In this document: piece after piece, positions 27,975-36,983 of the stretch
How the letters are laid out: every line of letters starts with the position of its first letter
How positions within the stretch are numbered: the first letter of the stretch is position 1
From: Novosphingobium fluoreni
GTDB taxonomy: Bacteria; Pseudomonadota; Alphaproteobacteria; Sphingomonadales; Sphingomonadaceae
Assembly: GCF_014196615.1 (NCBI RefSeq)
Contig: NZ_JACIDY010000006.1
Coordinates: 124,001-188,000, forward strand
Reading direction: 5' to 3'
DNA length: 64,000 nt
Program-made: the position numbers and the translations under genes
Notes under the pieces: model-generated
What the model saw: the letters and a program-made list of their open reading frames with translations, nothing else
Databases searched by the model: none
What the model was told of the DNA's origin: nothing

Positions 27975-28487
27975 ATGCCTTTGTCACCTGATCGTCCCGT
28001 CACGCTGGCCGCCATCACTGGTGCGCACGGTGTGACGGGCGAGGTGCGCGTAAAGCTGTTCGGAGAGGGTGTGGCCGCGTTGAAGCGCTACCATGCCTTC
28101 AACGCGGGTACACTCACGCTCGAAAAGCTGAAGGACGACGGCAAAGGCGGCGCAATCGCGCGGTTCGCTGAAGTGGCGGATCGTACGGCCGCCGAGAAGC
28201 TGCGGGGTACGGCGCTGACTGTGCCCCGCTCTGCCATGCCACCGTTGGCGGATGGCGAATATTATCATGCAGACTTGCTGGGCTTGCCTGCGGTATCGCT
28301 GTCAGGCGAAGCCTTGGGCACCTGCATCGCCGTCGAAAACTATGGCGCAGGCGATGTGCTGGAGATCGAGCGACCGGCGCAGGAAGACGGCAAGCGGCGG
28401 CGCTTTATGGTGCCGATGACACCGTCCGCGGTGATGGCGTGGGACGCTGAAAAGCTGGTGATCGCCGCGGCTTTTGCCGAAGACTGA
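27975..28487 (+). CDS. rimM: Ribosome maturation factor RimM
   Basis: RimM helps mature the 30S head and binds S19. The 170-residue protein shows the N-terminal beta-barrel [16 protein letters not shown] and the C-terminal PRC-barrel motif [11 protein letters not shown] and [16 protein letters not shown], in the usual order. It is 17 bases after rpsP and seven bases before trmD in the conserved S16-RimM-TrmD-L19 operon. Confidence 0.95.
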   Translation: MPLSPDRPVTLAAITGAHGVTGEVRVKLFGEGVAALKRYHAFNAGTLTLEKLKDDGKGGAIARFAEVADRTAAEKLRGTALTVPRSAMPPLADGEYYHADLLGLPAVSLSGEALGTCIAVENYGAGDVLEIERPAQEDGKRRRFMVPMTPSAVMAWDAEKLVIAAAFAED

Positions 28488-28494
28488 CGCGACC

Positions 28495-29238
28495 ATGACG
28501 TTCGCCGCCACCGTCCTGACGCTCTATCCGGAAATGTTTCCTGGGCCGCTCGGCATTTCGCTGGCGGGCAGGGCACTGGTGGAAGGGCGATGGGCGCTGA
28601 CGCCGGTGCACATCCGGGACTTCGCGACCGATAAGCATCGCACCGTCGATGATACGCCAGCGGGCGGCGGCGCGGGCATGGTGCTGAAGGTGGACATTCT
28701 CGCCGCCGCGATCGACCACGCGCGCGCTTTGCAGCCCGATGCTCCGATCCTGGCGATGACCCCGCGAGGTGCGCCGATCACGCAGAAGCGCGTTCGAGCG
28801 CTGGCGGCAGGGCCTGGCGTCACCATTCTGTGTGGGCGTTTCGAAGGCTTCGACGAGCGTATCTTTGCAGGTCGCCAAGTGGAAGAGGTCAGCGTCGGTG
28901 ATATCGTCCTTTCAGGGGGCGAGCCGGCCGCGCTCATGCTGCTGGATGCTTGCATTCGGCTGCTTCCCGGCGTAATGGGCGCGCCTTCCAGTGGGTCCGA
29001 GGAGTCGTTCGAGGACGGCTTGCTTGAATATCCCCACTATACCCGACCCACCGAGTGGGAAGGGCGCACGATCCCTGAAGTGCTGCGATCGGGGGATCAT
29101 GCGAAAATCGCCGCCTGGCGTAAAGCCAGATCGGTCGATGATACACGGTCACGCAGGCCGGACCTTTGGGAGCGTCATTCTGGCGCTCGGGACCAGTCTG
29201 CCTCTGGCGCGCGGCACAACGAAGGACCAGGCATATGA
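28495..29238 (+). CDS. trmD: tRNA (guanine37-N1)-methyltransferase TrmD
   Basis: TrmD methylates G37 next to the anticodon of several tRNAs and prevents frameshifting. The 247-residue SPOUT enzyme has the N-terminal [27 protein letters not shown], and the trefoil-knot AdoMet site [14 protein letters not shown], then [12 protein letters not shown] and VPEVL-type sequence as [11 protein letters not shown]. The start at ATG 28495 gives the standard N-terminus. Its stop overlaps the rplS ATG (ATGA at 29235-29238). Confidence 0.96.
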   Translation: MTFAATVLTLYPEMFPGPLGISLAGRALVEGRWALTPVHIRDFATDKHRTVDDTPAGGGAGMVLKVDILAAAIDHARALQPDAPILAMTPRGAPITQKRVRALAAGPGVTILCGRFEGFDERIFAGRQVEEVSVGDIVLSGGEPAALMLLDACIRLLPGVMGAPSSGSEESFEDGLLEYPHYTRPTEWEGRTIPEVLRSGDHAKIAAWRKARSVDDTRSRRPDLWERHSGARDQSASGARHNEGPGI

Positions 29239-29606
29239 ACCTGATTCAGCAGATCGAGGCCGAGGAAATCTCCAAGGCCGCCAAGGAAATTCCTGATTTC
29301 CGTCCTGGCGATACCGTCAAGGTCGGCGTTAAGGTCGTTGAAGGTACGCGTACCCGCGTGCAGAACTTTGAAGGCGTGTGCATCGCGCGTTCGAACCGCG
29401 GCATGGGTTCCAACTTCACCGTGCGCAAGATGAGCTTCGGCGAAGGCGTGGAGCGTGTTTTCCCGCTCTACTCGCCTAACCTCGATGCTATCACTGTTGT
29501 GCGCCGCGGTGTCGTGCGCCGCGCCAAGCTGTACTATCTGCGTGGCCGCACAGGCAAGCGCGCTCGTATTGCTGAGCGTCGCGACGTTCGGAATGACGAA
29601 GCGTAA
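29235..29606 (+). CDS. rplS: 50S ribosomal protein L19
   Basis: L19 lies at the interface of the two ribosomal subunits. The 123-residue product matches the family: [10 protein letters not shown] at the N-terminus, [16 protein letters not shown], the conserved [19 protein letters not shown], and [17 protein letters not shown]. The start is ATG 29235, preceded by AAGGACC; an upstream in-frame start would read through the end of trmD. Last gene of the ffh operon. Confidence 0.97.
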   Translation: MNLIQQIEAEEISKAAKEIPDFRPGDTVKVGVKVVEGTRTRVQNFEGVCIARSNRGMGSNFTVRKMSFGEGVERVFPLYSPNLDAITVVRRGVVRRAKLYYLRGRTGKRARIAERRDVRNDEA

Positions 29607-29647
29607 GGTTTCGTTTTTCCGCGTTCAAGTTTTTGAATTTATGGCGG

Positions 29648-29683
29648 GGCGGGCATCCTGGATGTCCGCCTCTTCTTTTTTTT
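29648..29683 (+). terminator. Intrinsic terminator of the ffh-rplS operon
   Basis: GGCGGGCATC (29648-29657) pairs with GATGTCCGCC (29661-29670) around CTG, with one G-T pair, and is followed by TCTTCTTTTTTTT. Confidence 0.93.
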
Positions 29684-29713
29684 CGGAGCGAAGCGTTACC
29701 AGCCAGATTGCAT

Positions 29714-29748
29714 TATGAAGTTAAAGTGCTGAAAGCGCTTTCTTCATA
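29714..29748 (+). repeat. Two-part hairpin upstream of hupB
   Basis: TATGAAG (29714-29720) pairs with CTTCATA (29742-29748), and inside it AAAGTGCT (29723-29730) pairs with AGCGCTTT (29734-29741) around GAA. Together 15 base pairs with a TT bulge and one G-T pair, with no T-run after it. It lies between the rplS terminator and the HU promoter. Confidence 0.65.
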
Positions 29749-29839
29749 GTTAGCCTGACGGGGCTTCGTTAACCTGCGAGATATACGCAAATCTATCGAA
29801 GAAACGCGGTAAACCGTCGTTTTTTGAGGCTTTTTGGCT

Positions 29840-29868
29840 TTGACAGGCGCTGGAAAAGGCGCTCAATT
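29840..29868 (+). promoter_or_regulatory. Predicted sigma-70 promoter of hupB
   Basis: TTGACA (29840-29845) is a perfect -35 box; a 17-base spacer leads to TCAATT (29863-29868) as a weak -10. It is placed about 80 bases before the HU start. Confidence 0.55.
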
Positions 29869-29945
29869 CCACACCCATTCGCTAGGCGAATCCAGGTTTC
29901 AAAAAGTTTCGAACGTTTTCCACTGAGAGGTAGGGGGATCCCACA

Positions 29946-30218
29946 ATGAACAAAAACGATCTGATCAGCGCGGTCGCAGGAACCAGCGGGCTTACGCGCA
30001 ACGACGCCGTTAAGGCCGTGGAAGGCGTTTTCGATGCCATCTCCGATGCGCTGAAGAAGGGTGAAGAAGTTCGCCTGGTCGGTTTCGGCACCTTCTCCGT
30101 CGCGAAGCGCAAGGCTTCCACCGGCCGCAACCCCCGCACCGGCGAAGCGATGGAAATCAAGGCCTCCAGCCAGCCCAAGTTCAAGGCTGGCAAGGTTCTG
30201 AAGGACGCCGTCAACTAA
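29946..30218 (+). CDS. hupB: HU family DNA-binding protein
   Basis: A 90-residue HU subunit that bends and compacts DNA. The whole fold is present: helical N-terminus MNKNDLISAVAGTSGLTR, VEGVFDAISDALKKGEEV, the beta-saddle RLVGFGTFSVAKRKASTGRN, the DNA-clasping arm around GRNPRTGEAMEI, and the final FKAGKVLKDAVN. AGGGGG precedes the ATG. It is monocistronic, with its own promoter and two terminators. Confidence 0.97.
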   Translation: MNKNDLISAVAGTSGLTRNDAVKAVEGVFDAISDALKKGEEVRLVGFGTFSVAKRKASTGRNPRTGEAMEIKASSQPKFKAGKVLKDAVN

Positions 30219-30229
30219 GCAAACGGTTC

Positions 30230-30254
30230 GACCGGCTAAAGCCGGTCTCGCTTT
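30230..30254 (+). terminator. First terminator after hupB
   Basis: GACCGGC (30230-30236) pairs with GCCGGTC (30241-30247) around TAAA, followed by TCGCTTTT. Begins 11 bases after the HU stop. Confidence 0.82.
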
Positions 30255-30259
30255 TGATG

Positions 30260-30293
30260 CGCCGCATCCCTCGGGGTGCGGCGTTTTGCTTTT
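30260..30293 (+). terminator. Second terminator after hupB
   Basis: CGCCGCATCC (30260-30269) pairs with GGGTGCGGCG (30274-30283) with one T-G pair, followed by TTTTGCTTTT. Stronger than the first; the pair works in tandem and protects the convergent CDF gene. Confidence 0.88.
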
Positions 30294-30310
30294 GTAGCCA
30301 TCGGTATTTC

Positions 30311-31279
30311 TCAAGCGGCTCCGGTCGAGCTGACATGTTCGACGAACGCGTTCTCCTTTTTCTCGGGCCGAATATAGATCGATGATATCGTGGGAGAGAG
30401 TGCCTTCATGGCGACCTCTAGCTCCTCGATCAGGCTCTCCGCTTCGCCCATCGGGATCGTGTCGACAAAATCCGCGCTAACGGCAACGAAGACGCTTTCG
30501 GGACCAGTGTGCACGGTGCGGAGATGGTTGACGGCCTCGATCTGCGGGTGCCCATCCAGCACGGCGCGTAGCTGCGCGATCAAATTAGGGTCGGCGGCTT
30601 CGCCGATGATCAGGCCCTTGGCCTCCCGCGCCAGCAGGACCGCGACGGCGGCCAATACGAGACCGATGACGATGGACGCTGCGCCATCAATCCGCGGGTC
30701 CTGAAAATACACGCTGGCCCAAACGCCGACGGCGGCAATGACCAGACCCGCAAGGGCCGCGGAATCCTCGAACAGAACGATGAAGCCTGGCGGGTCTTTC
30801 GACCGGTGAATGGCCTGCCACCAGCCTTTATCGCCCACGCTGCCGCGGAACTCTCGCACCGCGATGGTCCATGATGCGCCCTCCAGCAAAAACGCCAGTC
30901 CAAGCACGATGTAGCTCAGCCGGGGATCTTCGATCGGGTGCGGGTTCCAAATATGGATGATGCCCTCGTAGATCGATACGCCAGCCCCCACCGCGAAGAT
31001 GAGGATGGCCACGACGAAGGCCCAGAAATATAGCTCTCTGCCATAACCGAAGGGGTGGAACTTGTCCGGCGGGCGCGCGGCGCGCTTCTGGCCGTAGAGC
31101 AGCAGGATTTGGTTGCCGCTGTCGACAAGCGAGTGGACGCCTTCGGTCGCCATTGAGGACGAGCCGCTGATCCCGGCCGCGACGAACTTGGCGATCGCGA
31201 TGCCGATGTTGGCGGCCAAAGCGCCGTAAAGCACGATGTCCTTGCGAATTTTGGCAATCAAGCTGGTTTTGGCCATCAT
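30311..31279 (-). CDS. CDF family cation efflux transporter (ZnT9-like branch)
   Basis: A 322-residue cation diffusion facilitator, probably exporting Zn2+ or a similar divalent metal in exchange for protons. Six hydrophobic segments are visible. The TM2 metal site is in EGVHSLVDSGNQ, the loop DKFHPFGYGRELYFWAF is highly characteristic, and TM5 carries FEDSAALAGL, the variant found in the SLC30A9/ZnT9-like branch. A C-terminal cytoplasmic domain (from about residue 220) contains VNHLRTVHTGPESVFVAVS. The start is ATG 31279 or the next ATG at 31276. Metal specificity is not readable. Confidence 0.9.
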   Translation of the reverse strand: MMAKTSLIAKIRKDIVLYGALAANIGIAIAKFVAAGISGSSSMATEGVHSLVDSGNQILLLYGQKRAARPPDKFHPFGYGRELYFWAFVVAILIFAVGAGVSIYEGIIHIWNPHPIEDPRLSYIVLGLAFLLEGASWTIAVREFRGSVGDKGWWQAIHRSKDPPGFIVLFEDSAALAGLVIAAVGVWASVYFQDPRIDGAASIVIGLVLAAVAVLLAREAKGLIIGEAADPNLIAQLRAVLDGHPQIEAVNHLRTVHTGPESVFVAVSADFVDTIPMGEAESLIEELEVAMKALSPTISSIYIRPEKKENAFVEHVSSTGAA

Positions 31280-31336
31280 CGCTGAACCGACAGCGACCCG
31301 AACTGTTGCAGCTATCCACCGAAGTGATCAGCCGAG

Positions 31337-31861
31337 CTAATTCCGCGTCCGATCGATAGCGGGGTTAAGCGCGGCCAGATGGTCAAGATAGATCCGAGGC
31401 TTGCGCATCATCGGCGGCGGGAAATCGACGGTCAGCCCGGATATTTGCGCCACGACGCCCACGAACGTGACGCAATTGCGCCGATCTATGTCCCACAGGT
31501 ATCGCGGATCGTGCCACCACAGCTGCACTTCCTGAGCGATCTTGTGATAGGCGGCATCGCTGATCGGAACGCGGAAGTGATATCGCGCCCGCTGAATGTA
31601 CGCCGGCTTTTCGATAAGCATCGTCTGCGGCACGGGTCGAAAAAATCCAGCCGGATTCCAGGTCCTGGCGGAGAAACCGTAGTTCTCATCCACTTTGCTG
31701 CCGTCTGCATCCAGCGTGCCGGTCAGCGTGAAGAAGGCATGGACCGACCGACCGGTGATGATCGAGCCGGGTACACTGTAGAACGAAACGATGACCCGTG
31801 CCTGACACAGCGGTGAGGCGAAGGCGAGCCATAGGGAAAGCAGGATCGCCAGTCCGCGCAT
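31337..31861 (-). CDS. Secreted protein of unknown function
   Basis: A 174-residue protein with a clear signal peptide (MRGLAILLSLWLAFASPLCQ, cleavage near residue 20-22). The mature part contains RNCVTFVGVVAQISGL, whose Cys in a short helix resembles the entry of papain-like or NlpC-like folds, with histidines earlier (YHKIAQEV, WWHDPRY); whether it is an enzyme is unclear. The start is set at ATG 31861, two bases after the cfa stop, giving a tight cfa-secreted protein pair. A longer in-frame version would overlap cfa. Confidence 0.7.
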   Translation of the reverse strand: MRGLAILLSLWLAFASPLCQARVIVSFYSVPGSIITGRSVHAFFTLTGTLDADGSKVDENYGFSARTWNPAGFFRPVPQTMLIEKPAYIQRARYHFRVPISDAAYHKIAQEVQLWWHDPRYLWDIDRRNCVTFVGVVAQISGLTVDFPPPMMRKPRIYLDHLAALNPAIDRTRN

Positions 31862-31863
31862 CG

Positions 31864-33114
31864 CTATTTGGCCTTCAATAGCGTCCGCTCCGCATCGACA
31901 AGGTAATCGCGCGTGAGCGGCAGGGCATGGCGGGAGCGGATGTACTGAATCTGGTAATTGCACATTCCACCGCTCTCGAACGCCGCCGTCGCGCCGGCGA
32001 GGTAGAAGGTCCACATGCGGTAGAATCGCTCATCGAACATCGCGATGATCTCGTCCCGGTGGGCCACGCAACGCTTGTACCACTCTCGCAAGGTGTAGGC
32101 GTAGTGGAGGCGCAGGTTTTCTACGTCCGCCGCGATCAGGCGCATCTTTTCGCTGGAAGCCAGCGTCTCGCTGAGTGCCGGGATGTAGCCGCCTGGGAAA
32201 ATGTATTTGCGCGTGAATGCGTCGGTGAGGCCGGGGCCTCCCATTCGACCGATGGTGTGCAGCAGCATCACGCCATCCGCTGCCAGCATGTTGGCGCATG
32301 CCCGGAAGAAGGCTTCGAACTGGGGCTGGCCAACATGTTCGAACATGCCGACAGAAACGATGCGGTCGTAGTTCGCACCTGATGCTGCGAGATCGCGGTA
32401 ATCCACCAGCTCGAACGTGATACGATGGGCGACGCCAGCCGCCGTCGCGCGCTCGCGGGCAAGGGCGAGCTGCTCCTCGCTCAGCGTGATGCCGTGGACG
32501 ATAACGTCGAAGTTGCGGGCGAGATAGATCGCCATGCCGCCCCAGCCGCAACCGATATCAAGCACGCGCTGCCCGCGCTGGAGCGCCAGCTTCGCAGCAA
32601 TATGGGCAAGCTTGGCCTCTTGCGCCTGTTCCAGCGAAAGATCGAGGCTGGGCCAGTATGCGCAGGAATACTGCAGGTGATCGGTATCCAGGAACAGGCG
32701 GTAGAGATCGTTCCCGATATCGTAGTGGTGCGCCACGTTCGACTTGGACTTGCGCGACTGATTGAAGCTTTCCAGCCGATGCGCCAGCGTATTGCGGATG
32801 CGGCGGATCGGGCTTGCCGGTTGAAGGCGACCGTTGCGATCCCACGGAGCATTGCCGCGGATCAGAGCGAGGAGGTCCATGACGTCGCCACGCTCGACCA
32901 CCAGTTCGCCATCCATGAACGCTTCGGCAGCGCCTAGGCGGGGATCCATCAGGATGCGCCGTTCCGCCGTGTCGGTGGTGAAACGGATCTGGACGTCAGG
33001 AAAGCCCTCTGCCCGCGACCCGAAATGTGTGCTGGAGCCATCGGGCCGAACGACTTCCAGAGCACCACAGGCGACAACACGGCTAAGAAAACGATCGAGT
33101 ATGCGCTTAGCCAT
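31864..33114 (-). CDS. cfa: Cyclopropane-fatty-acyl-phospholipid synthase
   Basis: Cfa adds a methylene from S-adenosylmethionine across unsaturated acyl chains of membrane lipids. The 416-residue protein has the N-terminal lipid-binding-like region (EAFMDGELVVERGDVMDLLA), NVAHHYDIGNDLYRLFLD, the AdoMet site VLDIGCGWGGMAIYLA, the active-site stretch SVGMFEHVGQ and YIFPGGYIPALSE. All parts are full length. The gene is followed two bases later by the secreted protein at 31861. Confidence 0.93.
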   Translation of the reverse strand: MAKRILDRFLSRVVACGALEVVRPDGSSTHFGSRAEGFPDVQIRFTTDTAERRILMDPRLGAAEAFMDGELVVERGDVMDLLALIRGNAPWDRNGRLQPASPIRRIRNTLAHRLESFNQSRKSKSNVAHHYDIGNDLYRLFLDTDHLQYSCAYWPSLDLSLEQAQEAKLAHIAAKLALQRGQRVLDIGCGWGGMAIYLARNFDVIVHGITLSEEQLALARERATAAGVAHRITFELVDYRDLAASGANYDRIVSVGMFEHVGQPQFEAFFRACANMLAADGVMLLHTIGRMGGPGLTDAFTRKYIFPGGYIPALSETLASSEKMRLIAADVENLRLHYAYTLREWYKRCVAHRDEIIAMFDERFYRMWTFYLAGATAAFESGGMCNYQIQYIRSRHALPLTRDYLVDAERTLLKAK

Positions 33115-33252
33115 GTTGGAAATCCCTGGTCTTGATGGTGGGGCGGCCAGCGGGATGGCAATCAGACTGATGGAATGGCATGGCGCGCATTCCTAACCCC
33201 GCTGCCCGGAAGAACAAGTCCCATTCCCAGAGGACAAACGTTCGGGGAAGGG

Positions 33253-34005
33253 TCAGTCTCTCGCGAGAAACAAGACATCGCGAGGTTGGGATAGCAAGTG
33301 CTGGCCAGAGTCTATGAAAACGGTCTCTCCGCTTTCCAACCACCCTTCGGCGAGGAATAGCGCGGCTGCGGCGATCTCATCGGCTCCGGTCTTGCGGCGG
33401 AGCAGGTTCATGAGGTGGGATCGCTCCGTTTCCTCCTCGCGCTGGTCGTGGCTGGCAAGGATCGCGCCGGGAGCCAGGCCGTAGACCCGATCGCGAGGGT
33501 TGGTGCGCGCCATGGAAAGCATGGTGGTGGCGGCCGCCAGAGCCGTCTTGCTCATGGTGTAGGAAAAGAAGTCCGGATTGATATTGGCGATCTTCTGATC
33601 GCTTACGTTGATCACGCGGCGGCCAAGGGCCGACTTGGCTTGTCCCAGGAATGCTTGCGCCATGGCGGCGGGCGCCTGGGTGTTTATGCGCATCGCCCGG
33701 TAAAAGACATCGGCGGAAAGGAGCGTTGCGTCATCCAATTCGAAAACGCTGGCGCAGTTTACCAGCACGCGCCAGTCCGAGATGGTCTGGGCCAGATTCT
33801 CGACCATTTCGATCGCTTGGTCCACATTCGCCAGATCCGCCGTGACGGTCTGTGCCGACGATAGCGTGGCAGCGAGAACTTCCGCTTCATCGCGCGAAGA
33901 GCCGTAGTGAATGATGACGTGCCAGCCCTGCTCTGCAAAGGCCCGGGCGATCGTGCGACCCAGCCGGCGGGCGGCACCGGTGACGAGGACGGCGGGGCGG
34001 CTCAT
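33253..34005 (-). CDS. SDR family oxidoreductase, FolM/pteridine reductase-like
   Basis: A 250-residue classical short-chain dehydrogenase. The cofactor loop TGAARRLGRTIARAFAEQG has the double-Arg form seen in FolM and pteridine reductase 1, followed by VNCASVFELD, the Ser region VINVSDQKIANINPDFF and the catalytic SYTMSKTALA. The mid-protein NCAS replaces the usual NNAG and is typical of FolM-like members. A dihydromonapterin or dihydrofolate reductase role is possible but not proven. It lies 138 bases upstream of cfa on the same strand. Confidence 0.82.
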   Translation of the reverse strand: MSRPAVLVTGAARRLGRTIARAFAEQGWHVIIHYGSSRDEAEVLAATLSSAQTVTADLANVDQAIEMVENLAQTISDWRVLVNCASVFELDDATLLSADVFYRAMRINTQAPAAMAQAFLGQAKSALGRRVINVSDQKIANINPDFFSYTMSKTALAAATTMLSMARTNPRDRVYGLAPGAILASHDQREEETERSHLMNLLRRKTGADEIAAAALFLAEGWLESGETVFIDSGQHLLSQPRDVLFLARD

Positions 34006-34178
34006 CGCATGCCCTCAGGTTGCCGCAGTTGCCGGTGTCCAGAATAGCAAGACGAACAGGCCGTCTCAGCAGGAAGCGGATTTGGAGAAATGGAAAACAT
34101 TTGGCTCACATGCATCATGGAGCATAGTCGGCGCGAGTAGGAAAGGTTGCAGCGCGCACCATCAGATATGCGCAAATG

Positions 34179-34212
34179 AAAAGCGCGCCGCCCTTTCGAG
34201 CGACGCGCCTTC
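34179..34212 (-). terminator. Intrinsic terminator of the glycine-zipper gene
   Basis: On the minus strand AAG-G-CGCGTCGC pairs with GCGGCGCGCTT around TCGAAAGG, with one bulge and one T-G pair, followed by TTCATTT. Lies 18 bases after the stop. Confidence 0.6.
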
Positions 34213-34230
34213 CTAGTGGACCGGGTAAGA

Positions 34231-34560
34231 TCAGCGGCAGCGGGGACGCGAGTTGTTGCGATCCACTTCGCGACCCAGCAGCGCACCTGCGCCAGCACCA
34301 AGCACGGTGCCCAGGGTCTTGTCACGACCGCCGTCGATGGTGCGGCCCAGCAGGGCACCGCCGACGCCGCCGATCAGGAGGCCGGTGGTGCCGTTCGACT
34401 TGCGGCAGCGATAGCGGCCGTCGTCACCGCGCCAGTAGCGCACGCCGTTGTCGGTGCTGTAGTAACGGCGATCGTCGCGGCGGCGTGCTTCGGCAGGCGT
34501 CGCGGTCATCACGGGGATGGTGACTGCCGCCATCAGAGCGGTAAGAATGACTTTACGCAT
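34231..34560 (-). CDS. Glycine-zipper surface/periplasmic protein (17 kDa antigen-like)
   Basis: A 109-residue exported protein with a signal peptide (MRKVILTALMAAVTIPVMTA, ending TPAEA) and a C-terminal glycine zipper made of two similar halves, LLIGGVGGALLGRTID and LGTVLGAGAGALLGREVD. The middle is basic and Tyr-rich (RRDDRRYYSTDNGVRYW). Such proteins insert into or associate with the outer membrane. The start at 34560 is preferred because it opens with the signal peptide; an in-frame ATG 57 bases upstream would precede it with unusual sequence. Confidence 0.82.
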   Translation of the reverse strand: MRKVILTALMAAVTIPVMTATPAEARRRDDRRYYSTDNGVRYWRGDDGRYRCRKSNGTTGLLIGGVGGALLGRTIDGGRDKTLGTVLGAGAGALLGREVDRNNSRPRCR

Positions 34561-34723
34561 GGTGAGAGCCCTCTGGTCTTGCATTGAATTGATCGGGTAA
34601 CGCAGCTTTTTGTTCATTGATCCACAACGTCAGATGAACAGACGAAAAAGCTCCCATACCCACGATCAAGCGATGCAAATGCACGGCAAAGCGAATTGCC
34701 CCCCCCCGTCAGCCGACTATCGC

Positions 34724-36007
34724 TCAGCCCAGCGCGGCCTGCTTTTCTTCGTATAGCCGGTCCAATTCAGCTCGGCTTTTCTTCTCGGCCGCCGTCTTCA
34801 GCTGGCCACAGGCCGCGTCGATATCGCGGCCGCGCGGGGTGCGAACCGGCGCTGAAATTCCAGCTTCGAACACGATGTCGGAAAACCGGCGCACCCTTTC
34901 CGGCGTCGAGCATTCGTACGGTGCACCGGGCCACGGGTTGAACGGGATGAGGTTCACCTTCGCCGGGAGCTTGTAATGCTTCAACAGGCGGACAAGCTCG
35001 CGGGCATCGTCGTCGCTGTCGTTCTTGTCCTTGAGCATGACATACTCGAACGTGATGCGGCGGGCGTTGCTGGCCCCGGGATAGTCGGCACAGGCCTGAA
35101 GCAATTCCTCGATGCCGTACTTGCGGTTGATCGGCACGATCTCGTCCCGGATGTCCTTGGTGACGGCGTGCAGCGATACCGCCAGGTTCACACCGATCTC
35201 TTCCCCGCATTGCGCCATCTTGGGAACGACGCCCGATGTGGAAAGCGTGATCCGCCGCTTCGACAGGGCAAGACCATCGCCATCCATCACCAACTTCAGC
35301 GCATCACGCACATTGTCGAAGTTATAAAGCGGCTCCCCCATGCCCATCATCACGATGTTGGTGAGCAGGCGGCCATCCGACGTATAAGAACCTTCATCCT
35401 CGTCATCATCCAAGTCGGCCATGGTGCCGATCTTGGTGTCCGCCACGCCCTTGGGCCATTCGCCCAGCGCATCGCGTGCCAGCATGACCTGGCCGACGAT
35501 TTCACCCACCGTCAGGTTGCGCACCAGACGCATCGTGCCGGTGTGGCAGAAGCGGCAGTTGAGTGTGCATCCGACCTGGCTGGAGACGCACAGAGTGCCC
35601 CGGTCCGCATCGGGAATGAAGACCATCTCGAAATCGTGGGCATCGGGCGTGCGCAGCAGCCATTTGCGCGTGCCGTCCGTGGAGTGCTGTGCCTCGACGA
35701 TCTCGGGCCGCCCGACCACGAAGCGATCTGACAGCCAGGGCCGCATAGCCTTGGCGATATCGGTCATCTCGGCAAAGTCGGTCACGCCGCGATGATAGAG
35801 CCAGTGGAACACCTGCTTGGCGCGCAGCTTCGCTTGCCGGGCGTCCAGGCCCGCCGCTTCGAACAATTCGGCAATGCGCTTCCGTGGAAGGCCAATGAGG
35901 TCGATCTTGCCGTCCTCCCGGGGCGTGACGCCGGCGACGACATCGGCGCGCGGCACGGGGACGGGATCAATGAGCCCGGGGATCGGCATGAGGTTCGTAT
36001 CTGACAT
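34724..36007 (-). CDS. rlmN: Dual-specificity RNA methyltransferase RlmN
   Basis: RlmN is a radical-SAM enzyme that methylates A2503 of 23S rRNA and A37 of some tRNAs. The 427-residue protein has the N-terminal accessory domain ([14 protein letters not shown]), the cluster-binding motif [12 protein letters not shown] (CxxxCxxC), [15 protein letters not shown], and the C-terminal region [20 protein letters not shown] with the catalytic Cys, then [15 protein letters not shown]. Full length. Divergent from the outer-membrane gene at 36244. Confidence 0.97.
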   Translation of the reverse strand: MSDTNLMPIPGLIDPVPVPRADVVAGVTPREDGKIDLIGLPRKRIAELFEAAGLDARQAKLRAKQVFHWLYHRGVTDFAEMTDIAKAMRPWLSDRFVVGRPEIVEAQHSTDGTRKWLLRTPDAHDFEMVFIPDADRGTLCVSSQVGCTLNCRFCHTGTMRLVRNLTVGEIVGQVMLARDALGEWPKGVADTKIGTMADLDDDEDEGSYTSDGRLLTNIVMMGMGEPLYNFDNVRDALKLVMDGDGLALSKRRITLSTSGVVPKMAQCGEEIGVNLAVSLHAVTKDIRDEIVPINRKYGIEELLQACADYPGASNARRITFEYVMLKDKNDSDDDARELVRLLKHYKLPAKVNLIPFNPWPGAPYECSTPERVRRFSDIVFEAGISAPVRTPRGRDIDAACGQLKTAAEKKSRAELDRLYEEKQAALG

Positions 36008-36243
36008 GATCGCCGCATATAATGCACCCGTCGCTCAGTTGAAAGCCACGCGCCCACGCGAGCCCGCGAACGTGTCGCAGATGCGAAAGTTTCGGTCGGC
36101 AAACCTTTCGTTCTCTCGGTTCGCTGGAAAAGTGTGACTGAAAAACAACGGTGATTCGTTGTGTTACGTTCATGAAACTCCGCCGCGTTGCAGCGCATTT
36201 CACGGGTCCAACGATACAAGTCGCAGGACTACGGAGTTAGTTT

Positions 36244-36909
36244 ATGAAGAAAGTTCTCGCCTGCCTGGCAACCGGCACCGCTTTGCTCTCGGTTCCCGCC
36301 ATGGCCCAGACCGCCGAAGGCTCGTTCACCGGCCCCCGCGTGGAAGCGATCGTAGGTTACGACATCACCAAGGCTGGTAGCGACGTCGATGATGACTTCA
36401 ACGATCGCAACGACCAGTCGATCGACGGGCTGCTGTACGGCGGCGGCATCGGATACGACTATGACTTCGGTCGGGCCGTGGTCGGCGTCGAGGGTGAAGT
36501 GACTGGCAGCACCGCCAAGACCTCTTTCAACGATGACGGCGATTTCGAAGGCTTCGGGCTCGGCAACGTCAAGACCAAGCGTGATTTCTACGTTGGTGCG
36601 CGTGCCGGTATCAAGGCTACGCCCAACACGCTGGTCTATGTGAAGGGCGGCTACACCAACGCCCGCTTTGGCGCTCGCGCCAGCGACGGCACTAATATCT
36701 CGCGCTTGAACTTCGATGCAGACGGCTGGCGCCTGGGCGCTGGCGTCGAGCAGAAGTTCGGCACCAACACCTTCGCCAAGCTGGAATATCGTTACTCCAA
36801 CTATTCGAAGGCCGAGTTGGACTTCCGCGACGACATTCCTGACAGCGATCGCTTCAATGTCGACCTCGATCGTCATCAGGTCGTCGCTAGCGTCGGCTAT
36901 CGCTTCTGA
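36244..36909 (+). CDS. Outer-membrane beta-barrel protein
   Basis: A 221-residue protein with signal peptide (MKKVLACLATGTALLSVPAM, cleaved after AQT or MAQ) and a short barrel of about eight strands, seen as alternating hydrophobic/polar stretches such as RDFYVGARAGIKATPNTLVY, FAKLEYRYSNYSKAELDFR and the terminal HQVVASVGYRF ending in Phe, the outer-membrane insertion signal. Similar to the opacity/OmpA-like barrel family. Acidic loops (DVDDDFNDRNDQS) face outward. ACGGAG at 36231-36236 is the ribosome-binding site. Confidence 0.92.
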   Translation: MKKVLACLATGTALLSVPAMAQTAEGSFTGPRVEAIVGYDITKAGSDVDDDFNDRNDQSIDGLLYGGGIGYDYDFGRAVVGVEGEVTGSTAKTSFNDDGDFEGFGLGNVKTKRDFYVGARAGIKATPNTLVYVKGGYTNARFGARASDGTNISRLNFDADGWRLGAGVEQKFGTNTFAKLEYRYSNYSKAELDFRDDIPDSDRFNVDLDRHQVVASVGYRF

Positions 36910-36931
36910 TCGTTTGATCTCAGATCAAGGG

Positions 36932-36959
36932 GAAGGGCGGGGCACAGGCTCCGCCCTTC
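36932..36959 (+). terminator. Terminator-like hairpin after the barrel gene
   Basis: GAAGGGCGG (36932-36940) pairs with CCGCCCTTC (36951-36959). The following TAGCTGTT is a poor U-tract, so termination may be partial. It lies between convergent genes. Confidence 0.5.
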
Positions 36960-36983
36960 TAGCTGTTGCCCGTTACGGGTACC

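Larger units (their letters stand above)
29607..29945 (+). other. 339-base intergenic region between rplS and hupB
   Basis: No gene is supported here. The region contains, in order, the rplS terminator (29648-29683), a 15-bp two-part hairpin (29714-29748), an AT-rich stretch, and a sigma-70-like promoter (29840-29868) about 80 bases before the HU start. Confidence 0.7.
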
